Assembly (NCBI GenBank): GCA_958352845.1
Contig: CATWQC010000025.1
Coordinates: forward strand, 1-25,356
DNA: 25,356 nt
DNA from: an uncultured Collinsella sp.
Lineage (GTDB): Bacteria; Actinomycetota; Coriobacteriia; Coriobacteriales; Coriobacteriaceae
Direction of reading: 5' to 3'
Shown here one piece after another: positions 7,867 to 15,029 of the stretch; position 1 is the first letter of the stretch, and the number at the start of each line of letters is the position of its first letter. Position numbers and translations under genes: made by a program. The notes under the pieces are model-generated. The model was not told where the DNA came from. It made no database searches and saw only the letters and a program-made list of their open reading frames with translations.

Positions 7867-8289
7867 ATGAACAAAGAAGAGCTCAAGAAGCTGTTGCCGC
7901 ATCGCGAGCCGATGCTTTTGCTTGACGAAGCCGAGCTGGTGGGCGACGAGGCCCACGGCAAGATCACGATTACGGGCGACGAGTACTTTTTGCAGGGGCA
8001 TTTTCCGGGAAACCCGGTGGTCCCCGGCGTGATTCAGTGCGAGATGCTCGCCCAGAACTGCTGCGTGCTGCTGATGGGCGATGAGGAGGCGCGCGGCGCG
8101 ACGCCGTTCTACACGAGTCTGGACAAGGTGCGCTTTAAGCGTCCGGTGCGCCCGGGCGACACGGTGGATCTGGTGTGCTCCATCACGCGTGCGCGCGGGC
8201 CGTTCCGCTTTGCGACAGGTACTGCGAGCGTTAACGGTGAGGTTTGCTGCCGCGCCGATATGTCTTTTGCACTCATGCACGAAAAGTAG
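7867..8289 (+). CDS. fabZ: 3-hydroxyacyl-ACP dehydratase
   Basis: Dehydrates 3-hydroxyacyl-ACP to the trans-2-enoyl form. It is a hot-dog fold protein of 140 residues with PHREPMLLLD near the N-terminus. The active site is His45 (LQGHFPGNPVVPG) and Glu59 on the following helix (QCEMLAQ). ATG 7867 is preferred because AGGTG at 7856-7860 precedes it by 6 nt and homologues begin with MNKEELKK-like residues; GTG 7858 is the alternative. The position between accB and accC matches the order seen in many Firmicutes. No separate FabA or isomerase is seen, so no route to unsaturated fatty acids can be read from this operon. Confidence 0.95.
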   Translation: MNKEELKKLLPHREPMLLLDEAELVGDEAHGKITITGDEYFLQGHFPGNPVVPGVIQCEMLAQNCCVLLMGDEEARGATPFYTSLDKVRFKRPVRPGDTVDLVCSITRARGPFRFATGTASVNGEVCCRADMSFALMHEK

Positions 8290-8299
8290 GGAAGTTTTC

Positions 8300-9643
8300 A
8301 TGTTCGACAAAGTGCTCATCGCCAACCGCGGCGAAGTCGCGGTCCGTGTTATCCGCGCGTGCCGCGATATGGGCATCAAGACCGTCGCCGTTTATTCCAC
8401 GGCCGATGCGGACGCGTTGCACGTGCAGCTTGCCGACGAGGCATATTGCATCGGCGGCCCGCGTCTTGCCGAGAGCTACCTCAACGACGATGCCGTGCTC
8501 ACCTGTGCCGTAAAGTCAGGAGCTAAGGCAATTCATCCCGGCTATGGCTTTTTCTCCGAGAAGGCGAGCTTCGTGCGAGACTGCGACAAGTATGGCCTGG
8601 CGTTTGTCGGTCCTTCGGCCGAGGTGATCGACAGCATGGGCGACAAGGACGCCGCACGTCGAACGGCTGCTGCGGCGGGCGTGCCCATCGTGCCGGGTTG
8701 CGATCTGCTCAAAAGTCCCGAGGAGGCGACGGCCGAGGCCGAGCGCATTGGCTGCCCCGTGCTTATTAAGGCGCGTGCCGGCGGTGGCGGCCGCGGCATT
8801 CGCAAGGTCGAGCGCGTGGAAGATGCGGCAAAGGCGTTTATCGAGGCGCGTGCCGAGGGCGAGGCCGTTTTTGGCGACGGCGAGTGCTACATGGAGAAGT
8901 TTGTCGCGCCGGCGCACCACGTCGAGGTGCAGATTATGGCCGATAAGCAGGGCCATGTGTTTTCGCTTGGCGAGCGTGAGTGCTCGGTGCAGCGGCGCAA
9001 CCAAAAGCTAATCGAGGAGAGCCCCGCGCCGTGCCTCGACGGACACGACGACATTCGTGCCCGCATGCACAAGGCCGCACGCGACCTGGCTCGTGCCGTC
9101 GGCTACGAAGGAGCCGGTACCATCGAGTTCCTGTATTCGGACGACGGCAATTTCTACTTTATGGAAATGAACACGCGCTTGCAGGTGGAGCATCCGGTTA
9201 CGGAGTTTGTGACCGATACCGACTTGGTCAAGTGGCAGCTGCGCGTGGCAGCCGGCCAGCCTCTGCCCTTTGAGCAGGAGGACATGCCGGTCCGCAACCA
9301 CGCCATGGAGTGCCGCATCAATGCCGAAACGCCGGACTTTCTGCCGTCATGCGGAACGGTCACCGCGTTGCGTGTGCCGGGTGGTCCGCGCGTGCGCTGG
9401 GATTCCGCCATGTTTGCCGGTGCGAACGTTCCGCCGTACTACGACTCCATGCTTGGCAAGCTCATCGTGTGTGCGCCCACGCGTGACGGTGCCATTCGCA
9501 AGATGCGCTCGGCCTTGGGCGAGCTCGTGATTGAGGGCGTGAGCGAAAACAGCGAGCTTCAGCTCGACGTGCTGGCAAACGACGAGTTCTTGTCGGGCAT
9601 GTATCACACCGATCTGATGGGGCATCTCTATGCTGATGAATAG
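8300..9643 (+). CDS. accC: Acetyl-CoA carboxylase, biotin carboxylase subunit
   Basis: ATP-dependent carboxylation of the biotin on AccB. It has 447 residues with the ATP-grasp layout: N-terminal FDKVLIANRGEVAVRVIRA, IHPGYGFFSEKA, the glycine-rich ATP loop KARAGGGGRGIRKV, and the active-site segment EMNTRLQVEHPVTE. The start is ATG 8300 with AGGGAAG in front. A longer frame opening at 8081 overlaps fabZ and is not homologous. The 3' end overlaps accDA by 14 bp, which fits fixed stoichiometry through translational coupling. Confidence 0.97.
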   Translation: MFDKVLIANRGEVAVRVIRACRDMGIKTVAVYSTADADALHVQLADEAYCIGGPRLAESYLNDDAVLTCAVKSGAKAIHPGYGFFSEKASFVRDCDKYGLAFVGPSAEVIDSMGDKDAARRTAAAAGVPIVPGCDLLKSPEEATAEAERIGCPVLIKARAGGGGRGIRKVERVEDAAKAFIEARAEGEAVFGDGECYMEKFVAPAHHVEVQIMADKQGHVFSLGERECSVQRRNQKLIEESPAPCLDGHDDIRARMHKAARDLARAVGYEGAGTIEFLYSDDGNFYFMEMNTRLQVEHPVTEFVTDTDLVKWQLRVAAGQPLPFEQEDMPVRNHAMECRINAETPDFLPSCGTVTALRVPGGPRVRWDSAMFAGANVPPYYDSMLGKLIVCAPTRDGAIRKMRSALGELVIEGVSENSELQLDVLANDEFLSGMYHTDLMGHLYADE

Positions 9644-11354
9644 AAAAGCGAAGACGGTCAACGTTCTCGAGGGACCGATGACCGAGTCGTGCGCCGAGTT
9701 TCCCGCGCGCCACGTGTTTATCAAGTGCCCGGAGTGCCGCCGCGTGATCGATGAGGCGCGCCTGCACGACAACCTCGAGGTCTGCCCTCGTTGCGGCAAA
9801 CACTTTCGCGTGAGCGGGCGCGACCGCATGCGCATGACGATTGACGAGGGCACGTTTGAGGAATGGGATGCCAGTCTGGCGCCGGAGGACTTCCTTTCGT
9901 TTCCCGGCTATGCCGACAAGCTCAAGAGCGTGAGCGAACGTTCGGGCGAGCGCGATGCCGTTGCGTGCGGCAAGGGCAAAATCTGCGGTTGCGATACGGC
10001 GCTCTTCTTTATGGACGCCAACTTTATGATGGGCTCGATGGGTTCCGTGGTGGGCGAGAAGATCTGCCGCACATTTGAGCGTGCGACCGAGCTGGGGCTG
10101 CCGGTCGTTGGCTTTACCGTATCGGGTGGCGCCCGCATGCAGGAGGGCGTGACGTCGCTTATGCAGATGGCCAAAATCTCTGCGGCGGTTAGGCGCCATA
10201 GCGAGGCGGGCGGCCTGTATATCACGGTGCTCACTGACCCCACGACCGGAGGCGTAACCGCGAGCTTTGCAATGGAGGGCGATATTATCCTGGCCGAGCC
10301 CGATGCCCTGACGGCATTTGCCGGCCCGCGCGTGATCGAGCAGAACATGCACAAGCGCCTGCCCAAGGGATTCCAGCGCTCCGAGTTTTTGCTGGAGCAC
10401 GGCTTTTGCGATGCCGTTGTTCCGCGTGGCGAGATTGCGCTCACGGTAGGCGAGCTGCTGGCGCTGCACGAAGGGCACGCGCCCGGCCTGGGGGCACCGC
10501 ATGAGATCGTGCATACGGGTCGCCGCGGCAAAAAGCTGGGACACTTGTTCAAGCGCTCGGCCGCACCAAAAACCGCGCTCGAGATTGTCAAGCAGACCCG
10601 CTCGGCAGATCGCGCCACGGCAGGCGAGATGATCTCGCTGGGCCTGGATGGATTTGTGGAGCTGCACGGCGACCGCTACTTTGGCGACGACGCCGCTGTG
10701 GTGGGTGGCATTGGCTGGAAAGATGGACGCCCCGTAACGGTCATCGCCATCGAGCGCGGCACCACGACCAAAGAGCGCATGCGTCGCAACTTTGGTATGG
10801 CACATCCCGAGGGCTACCGCAAAGCGCGTCGCCTGATGCGCCAGGCCGAAAAGTTTGGTCGACCGGTTCTGTGCCTGGTCGATACTTCGGGCGCGTTTTG
10901 CGGCATCGGTGCCGAGGAACGCGGCCAGGGTGAGGCGATTGCCCAGAACCTCATGGAGATGAGCGGCCTTAAGACGCCGATTGTCTCGGTGGTGACAGGC
11001 GAGGGCGGCTCTGGTGGCGCGCTGGCGCTGTCCGTGGCCGACCGCATCCTGATGCTCTCGAGCTCGGCCTATTCGGTCGTGAGCCCCGAGGCCTGTGCGT
11101 CGATCCTGTGGAAGGATACCGAGCGCGCGAATGAGGCCGCCGAGGCGCTTAAGCTCACGGCCCCCGATCTGTTGGCGCTCGGCATCATCGACGGCATTGT
11201 TGACGATAGGGGCCTGTCGCATGAGGAGATCGCCGGTGCCGTCATGTCCTCGGCATTTGATGCCTTCGATACGCTTGGGCAGCTCGACGACGCGACCCTC
11301 ACAAACCTCCGCTACGAAAAGTACCGCGCAATCGGTCAGTACCGCACGATGTGA
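9630..11354 (+). CDS. accDA: Acetyl-CoA carboxylase carboxyltransferase, fused beta-alpha subunits
   Basis: Single 574-residue chain combining AccD and AccA, which transfers carboxyl from biotin to acetyl-CoA to make malonyl-CoA. Residues 1-60 carry the AccD zinc finger (Cys33, Cys36, Cys52, Cys55: CPEC...CPRC). Residues 100-295 are the AccD crotonase-type domain (VSGGARMQEG, DPTTGGVTASFA, AGPRVIEQ). From about 312 the AccA domain begins (KTALEIVKQTR, FVELHGDRYFGDD, MAHPEGYRKA, GEGGSGGALA, SPEACASILWKD). In most bacteria these are two proteins. The usual N-terminal helices of AccA look shortened, replaced by a short basic linker (about 296-312). No frameshift or internal start is needed to read it. 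Confidence 0.95.
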   Translation: MLMNRKAKTVNVLEGPMTESCAEFPARHVFIKCPECRRVIDEARLHDNLEVCPRCGKHFRVSGRDRMRMTIDEGTFEEWDASLAPEDFLSFPGYADKLKSVSERSGERDAVACGKGKICGCDTALFFMDANFMMGSMGSVVGEKICRTFERATELGLPVVGFTVSGGARMQEGVTSLMQMAKISAAVRRHSEAGGLYITVLTDPTTGGVTASFAMEGDIILAEPDALTAFAGPRVIEQNMHKRLPKGFQRSEFLLEHGFCDAVVPRGEIALTVGELLALHEGHAPGLGAPHEIVHTGRRGKKLGHLFKRSAAPKTALEIVKQTRSADRATAGEMISLGLDGFVELHGDRYFGDDAAVVGGIGWKDGRPVTVIAIERGTTTKERMRRNFGMAHPEGYRKARRLMRQAEKFGRPVLCLVDTSGAFCGIGAEERGQGEAIAQNLMEMSGLKTPIVSVVTGEGGSGGALALSVADRILMLSSSAYSVVSPEACASILWKDTERANEAAEALKLTAPDLLALGIIDGIVDDRGLSHEEIAGAVMSSAFDAFDTLGQLDDATLTNLRYEKYRAIGQYRTM

Positions 11355-11370
11355 CAAAGGGAAAGCTCGC

Positions 11371-12606
11371 ATGTCACATTGGGAAAGGGTTCCTGTGTCA
11401 CAAGTTATTCAATCGACCTTGGCTACGGTAAGGGCAAACGCCATGGCCGTGGTGGATTATCTGTCCAAAAGCATGATGTCGGCGCTGCCGTTTATTGTCT
11501 GCGCGGCGTTGTTCCGCACCGTCGCCGTCATTATGGGCGAAGGCATGCTGGGCCTGTGGTCTGCCGATTCCGATATCTATCGCCTGTTCTACAGTTGGCT
11601 CTATAACGCCGGCTACTACTTCTTGCCCGTTTATCTTGGTTGGGCGGCCGCTCGCCAGCTCGGTTGCTCGGAGCAGCTGGGCATGATGCTGGGCGGCGTA
11701 TTGATTGCGCCCGATCTGCTTAAGCTCGTCGATGCCGCATCGACGACGGGGGCATCGATGACTTCCGTGTATGGCCTGCTTCCCGCGCCGGTCAACGATT
11801 ACACGACGACTGTTATTCCGGTTCTCATCTCGGTACCCGTGCTTTGGCAAGTGGAGTGTTTCTTTCAGCGCGTTATCCCTAAGGCCGTGGCGTTTTCGTT
11901 TGTTCCGTTTGCGACCATGCTTGTCATGGTTCCGGTTTCGCTGTGTATTACGGCGCCGGCGGGCAGCTATTTGGGCATGCTGTTGGGCCAGCTTATGTTT
12001 ATGCTTGGCAATTCCGGTGGCATCGTATCGTTGCTCACACTCATGGGGCTTGCCGCGGGCTGGGAGTTCCTTAAGATCGCGGGCGTCAGCAACGTTGTCC
12101 TATCGCTCGCCTATGCGCAGTTTATGAGTGTGGGAACGGATTCGTGCATCCTGATCGCCGCGACGATGGCAACGTTTGCCGTTTGGGGCATGCCCTTTGG
12201 CGCGTCGCTCCGCGTTGCGGATAAGGACGAGAAGACGCTCATGCTGGGCTATTCGATTTCGGGTGTTCTTGGCGGCGTAAGCGAGCCGGCGCTGTACGGT
12301 TGCGGCTTTAAATATGGCAGGTGCCTGACGTGCATGGCCATTGGCGGCGCCGTCGGAGGCCTTGTTGCGGCCGTGGGCCACGTTACGGCCTATACCATCG
12401 GCATGACGAATGTCCTCATGGTCATTGGCTTTGCCACGGGCGGCATCCCGAACCTGCTGTGGTGCTGCGCTGCCGGCGGCACGGCATTTGCGGTGTCTGC
12501 GGCGCTGAGCTACTGCTTTGGCGTGGTGCCGGCGAAGGGACAGGCGACGGGGGACGGAGGCGATTCGCCCGAAACAGTGGCGAGCGCTGCTGAAGTAAGC
12601 GCATAA
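11371..12606 (+). CDS. PTS EIIC permease domain protein (beta-glucoside/glucose superfamily), orphan
   Basis: Membrane protein of 411 residues with many hydrophobic segments (roughly 37-58, 78-95, 105-120, 145-165, 172-195, 200-225, 240-275, 290-310, 318-340, 350-400). It carries the EIIC signature GGVSEPALYG with the conserved Glu305, matching the substrate-site motif of BglP/glucose-type EIICs. The N-terminal lead includes SKSMMSALPFIVCAALFRT, also typical. There is no EIIB cysteine domain and no EIIA, and neither is encoded nearby. It could depend on EIIB/EIIA supplied from elsewhere or transport without phosphorylation. ATG 11371 lies 16 bp after accDA with AAAGGGA between, so it looks like the last gene of the fatty acid operon. 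The substrate is unknown. Confidence 0.85.
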   Translation: MSHWERVPVSQVIQSTLATVRANAMAVVDYLSKSMMSALPFIVCAALFRTVAVIMGEGMLGLWSADSDIYRLFYSWLYNAGYYFLPVYLGWAAARQLGCSEQLGMMLGGVLIAPDLLKLVDAASTTGASMTSVYGLLPAPVNDYTTTVIPVLISVPVLWQVECFFQRVIPKAVAFSFVPFATMLVMVPVSLCITAPAGSYLGMLLGQLMFMLGNSGGIVSLLTLMGLAAGWEFLKIAGVSNVVLSLAYAQFMSVGTDSCILIAATMATFAVWGMPFGASLRVADKDEKTLMLGYSISGVLGGVSEPALYGCGFKYGRCLTCMAIGGAVGGLVAAVGHVTAYTIGMTNVLMVIGFATGGIPNLLWCCAAGGTAFAVSAALSYCFGVVPAKGQATGDGGDSPETVASAAEVSA

Positions 12607-12613
12607 ACCTGTG

Positions 12614-12677
12614 CGACAAAAGGACGATCCCTTTGTCGTGTTCCAAGGCCGTGGCTCGTGTGGGCTGCGGCCTTTTG
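12614..12677 (+). terminator. Terminator region ending the fatty acid operon
   Basis: A first hairpin pairs CGACAAA with TTTGTCG (12614-12638). A second, AAGGCCG (12645-12651) with CGGCCTT (12668-12674) and a 16-nt loop, is followed by a short T run. Together they most likely terminate transcripts after the EIIC gene. Confidence 0.65.
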
Positions 12678-12703
12678 TATCTTGAGGACAAAGTGGCTAC
12701 ACT
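12675..12703 (+). promoter_or_regulatory. Candidate sigma-70-type promoter for the cation transporter
   Basis: TTGTAT (12675-12680) and TACACT (12698-12703) are 17 bp apart; TACAAT at 12703-12708 is an alternative -10. It lies right behind the terminator and about 50 bp before the gene. Sequence match only. Confidence 0.4.
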
Positions 12704-12755
12704 ACAATCCGTTTGAGCAATAGATATATAGGTAGTACCGTGGGGGCGGATGTAG

Positions 12756-13910
12756 ATGGTCGAGTGGATTGTTGGGCGCGCACAGGGCGATCGTGCGCGT
12801 GTGGGCACGTTAGCGGGCATGGTGTGTATTGTCGCCAATGTTGCGCTTTGTGCTGCGAAGGGTGCAATTGGTGTGGTTTCGGGATCGGTTTCGATTGTTG
12901 CGGATGCCATGAACAACCTGTCCGATGCCAGCTCGAATATCGTGAGCGTGCTGGGCTTTAAGCTGGCGAGCAAGCCGGCCGACCCCGAGCATCCTTACGG
13001 CCACGGTCGCTACGAGTATCTCTCGGGTCTGGTCGTGGCGGCACTCGTGCTGCTGATTGGCGTTGAGCTGGTGAAGTCCTCGGTCGAGCGCGTCATCCAC
13101 CCCGAACCTGTCGAGTTCTCGCTTGCCCTGGTGGCAGTTCTAGTGCTTTCGATGGTCGTAAAGCTCTGGATGGCGGCCCTCAACCAAAAGCTCGGCGATC
13201 GCATTGAGTCCGAGACACTGCATGCGACGGCTCAGGATTCCAAGAACGATGTCCTTGCCACGGGTGCCGTGCTGGCGTGCGCAGTTGTTTCGCAGGTGAC
13301 GGGCATCAATCTTGACGCTTGGGTCGGCCTTGCCGTTGGTGCCTATATTGGCTGGAGCGGTTTTGAACTCATCCAGGATACGGTGAGCCCGCTTTTGGGC
13401 CAGACGCCCGATCCTAAGCTGGTCAAGCACATTCGAGACAAGATCATAAGCTATCCCGGCGTTTTGGGCGTTCACGATTTGATGGTTCACGACTACGGCC
13501 CGGGCAGGAAGTTCGCAAGCGCTCACGCCGAGATGGCGGCCGAAGCCAGCCCGATGGAAAGTCACGACACGCTCGACAATATTGAGCAGGCGTTTAGGAA
13601 CGAAGACGGCATGATTGTCACGCTCCATTACGACCCCATCGTGACCGACGACCCCAAGGTGGCGAGCATGCGTTTACGCATTAACGCAATGGCTCAGGAG
13701 ATCGATAGCCGCCTTTCGATTCACGACCTTCGCTGCGTGCCGGGTCCTACGCACACCAATGTGATTTTTGACTGCGTGCGTCCCTCGGATCTGCAGATGA
13801 GTGCCGAAGACGTAAAACACGCGCTGGCACAACGGGTCGAGTCGGAATACCCCAAGTCGATTGCCAAGATCACGATCGACGAGGACTATGTCGGTCATAC
13901 CCACGAGTAG
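12756..13910 (+). CDS. Cation diffusion facilitator family transporter
   Basis: Inner-membrane metal/proton antiporter, probably exporting Zn, Mn, Fe or Co. It has 384 residues with an N-terminal membrane domain of about six helices. The first metal site is on helix 2 (Asp50 and Asp57 in VADAMNNLSDASSN). The family signature HPYGHGRYEYLS is at 79-90. The second metal motif is HATAQDSKNDVLA on helix 5. The C-terminal cytoplasmic domain (about 210-384) contains VHDLMVHDYGPG and HTNVIFDCVRP and is longer than in minimal members, resembling the MamM/FieF-like group with an extended tail. The start is ATG 12756 with a G-rich ribosome binding site (12742-12750). It has its own promoter after the operon terminator. 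The metal cannot be decided from sequence. Confidence 0.92.
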   Translation: MVEWIVGRAQGDRARVGTLAGMVCIVANVALCAAKGAIGVVSGSVSIVADAMNNLSDASSNIVSVLGFKLASKPADPEHPYGHGRYEYLSGLVVAALVLLIGVELVKSSVERVIHPEPVEFSLALVAVLVLSMVVKLWMAALNQKLGDRIESETLHATAQDSKNDVLATGAVLACAVVSQVTGINLDAWVGLAVGAYIGWSGFELIQDTVSPLLGQTPDPKLVKHIRDKIISYPGVLGVHDLMVHDYGPGRKFASAHAEMAAEASPMESHDTLDNIEQAFRNEDGMIVTLHYDPIVTDDPKVASMRLRINAMAQEIDSRLSIHDLRCVPGPTHTNVIFDCVRPSDLQMSAEDVKHALAQRVESEYPKSIAKITIDEDYVGHTHE

Positions 13911-13949
13911 GGCCACGCCGACAAAGCAACTGATGCAGAAGGGGAGAGC

Positions 13950-14570
13950 ATGAGGCGCTTATACCTACTCCGCCACGGTCAGACGGAATTCAACGTCAAA
14001 AAGCTGGTCCAGGGCCGCTGCGATTCACCGCTGACCGACCTGGGCCGCAAACAAGCGGGAAGGGCAGCCGCATGGCTCAAGGCCCACGACGTCGTTCCCG
14101 ACAAAGTGGTCTCTTCGCCCCTAGGCCGAGCCATGGACACAGCTCAGCTTGTCGCATGCGAACTCCTCGGCCCTGACGCTGCTGTCGAGTCCTGCGAAGG
14201 CATTATTGAGCGCTGCTACGGCTCCTTCGAAGAAGGCCCCCACGACGCGCTACCCACCGACGTTTGGGATCCGGGCGAGGATTTGGTCCCCTTCGGAGGA
14301 GAGGGAAGCAAAGCGTTACAAGAACGCATGGTAGCCACCCTCACCAATATCATGGGCTCCGAGGGCATCGAAACCCTCTTAGCAGTAAGCCACGGCAGCG
14401 CCAGCCGCCAATTCATCAAGGCCGCAGCCCCAGAGGGCTTTGAGCTCCCAGCAAAACTTCCCAACTGCGCCATCATGATCTTCGATTTCGATGATGCGCG
14501 AGAAGAGGACGATACGCCCCAATGCAAGTTCACCTTGCAGCAAATTGTGGATCCCCAACAATGTTATTAG
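13950..14570 (+). CDS. Histidine phosphatase family protein (phosphoglycerate mutase-like)
   Basis: 206-residue member of the RHG superfamily. The phospho-accepting His9 is in LLRHGQTEFN, Arg58-region SSPLGRAMDTAQ supplies the phosphate pocket, the acid is within EGIIERCYGSFEEG, and the second His is in AVSHGSASRQF. These are the residues of broad-specificity cofactor-independent phosphatases rather than of glycolytic dPGM, which is longer. The start is ATG 13950 with AGGGGAGA in front. It lies 39 bp after the transporter and is probably cotranscribed. It uses CCA, GCA and TTA codons more freely than its neighbours, suggesting low expression or a different history. The natural substrate is unknown. 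Confidence 0.9.
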   Translation: MRRLYLLRHGQTEFNVKKLVQGRCDSPLTDLGRKQAGRAAAWLKAHDVVPDKVVSSPLGRAMDTAQLVACELLGPDAAVESCEGIIERCYGSFEEGPHDALPTDVWDPGEDLVPFGGEGSKALQERMVATLTNIMGSEGIETLLAVSHGSASRQFIKAAAPEGFELPAKLPNCAIMIFDFDDAREEDDTPQCKFTLQQIVDPQQCY

Positions 14571-14605
14571 CCTGAGCGAGCAAGGTTTAGCAGACATCAA
14601 CGTGG

Positions 14606-14770
14606 CGTTCCCAGTGTGCGGCGGAGGGGGCGGGCCTGAGACATATTAAGGTTGTCGCGAGTTCCGCACGAACAGGAGAGCACTTAATGTGCTCTCCGTC
14701 GTGAGCAGGACTGTAGAGCAGCAACCTTAATATGTCTCAGGCCCGCCCCCTCCGCCGCACACTGGGAACG
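14606..14770. repeat. 165-bp inverted repeat with perfect 49-bp arms
   Basis: Positions 14606-14654 are the exact reverse complement of 14722-14770. The 67-bp centre holds a second hairpin: GGAGAGCAC (14675-14683) pairs with GTGCTCTCC (14689-14697), extended by CACGA (14667-14671) with TCGTG (14699-14703). Outside the arms, CGTG (14601-14604) and CACG (14774-14777) give a slight further match. The arms contain a very G-rich stretch and the AT-rich segment ACATATTAAGG. There is no U-tract and no clear target-site duplication. It could be a MITE-like element, a chromosomal structural site, or a very stable RNA hairpin between the phosphatase and the rplC promoter. Confidence 0.95.
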
Positions 14771-14820
14771 TGTCACGCACTTTACCTGCGTAAACAATGT
14801 GAGTGAAATATGAATCTCGA

Positions 14821-14846
14821 TGGATACGCCCGCAGCCGTGTATACT
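14821..14846 (+). promoter_or_regulatory. Candidate promoter of the rplC operon, motif shared with rplB
   Basis: A good -10 box TATACT lies at 14841-14846. The 26-bp block 14821-14846 matches 21 of 26 bases with 16686-16711 upstream of rplB, from TGGAYACGCCCG through CCGTGTATA. TGGATA could be a -35, but the 14-bp spacing is short, so the shared block may instead combine a -10 with an activator or regulator site. Confidence 0.55.
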
Positions 14847-14849
14847 AAT

Positions 14850-15029
14850 CAGCTGTGTGTAACCAGGGGAGTATTCTGGCTGGACAAAATGCCTGCTTAA
14901 TAGGGTTGTCAGGTAGTCCGGACGCAATACAAGGCTGGGGAGCACGTCGTGTAAGTAGTGGTCCTCTAGGGGCGTACGCTCGGTGGTGTACGCATTGTCC
15001 CAAGACCACGCGAGAGTTGGGATCATATC
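14850..15029 (+). ncRNA. Structured 5' leader of rplC-rplD-rplW (S10-type leader candidate)
   Basis: 180 nt between the putative promoter and rplC hold three hairpins. H1 is CCAG (14863-14866) with CTGG (14876-14879). H2 is CTGGAC (14880-14885) with GTCCGG (14916-14921), with inner CCTG/CAGG. H3 is a long stem: GTGGTC (14958-14963) with GACCAC (15004-15009), GGG (14969-14971) with CCC (14999-15001), and GCGTAC (14972-14977) with GTACGC (14988-14993). H3 ends just before the ribosome binding site. In E. coli the S10 leader is bound by L4 for autocontrol, and rplD is the second gene here. The L4 link is inference. Confidence 0.6.

Noticed and set aside
6448..8379. 643-codon open frame on the minus strand across fabF, accB and fabZ
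   Set aside because: It lies antisense to genes with full catalytic motifs, has a His/Arg/Gly-rich composition and no homology. It is a by-product of GC-rich third codon positions.
9462..11372. 636-codon open frame on the minus strand opposite accDA
   Set aside because: Same antisense artefact; low-complexity Ala/Arg/His content and no recognisable domain.
14606..14770. Long palindrome as an ordinary intrinsic terminator of the phosphatase gene
   Set aside because: No T-tract after the stem, and 49-bp arms are far longer than needed. Some terminating effect is possible, but it does not explain the structure.
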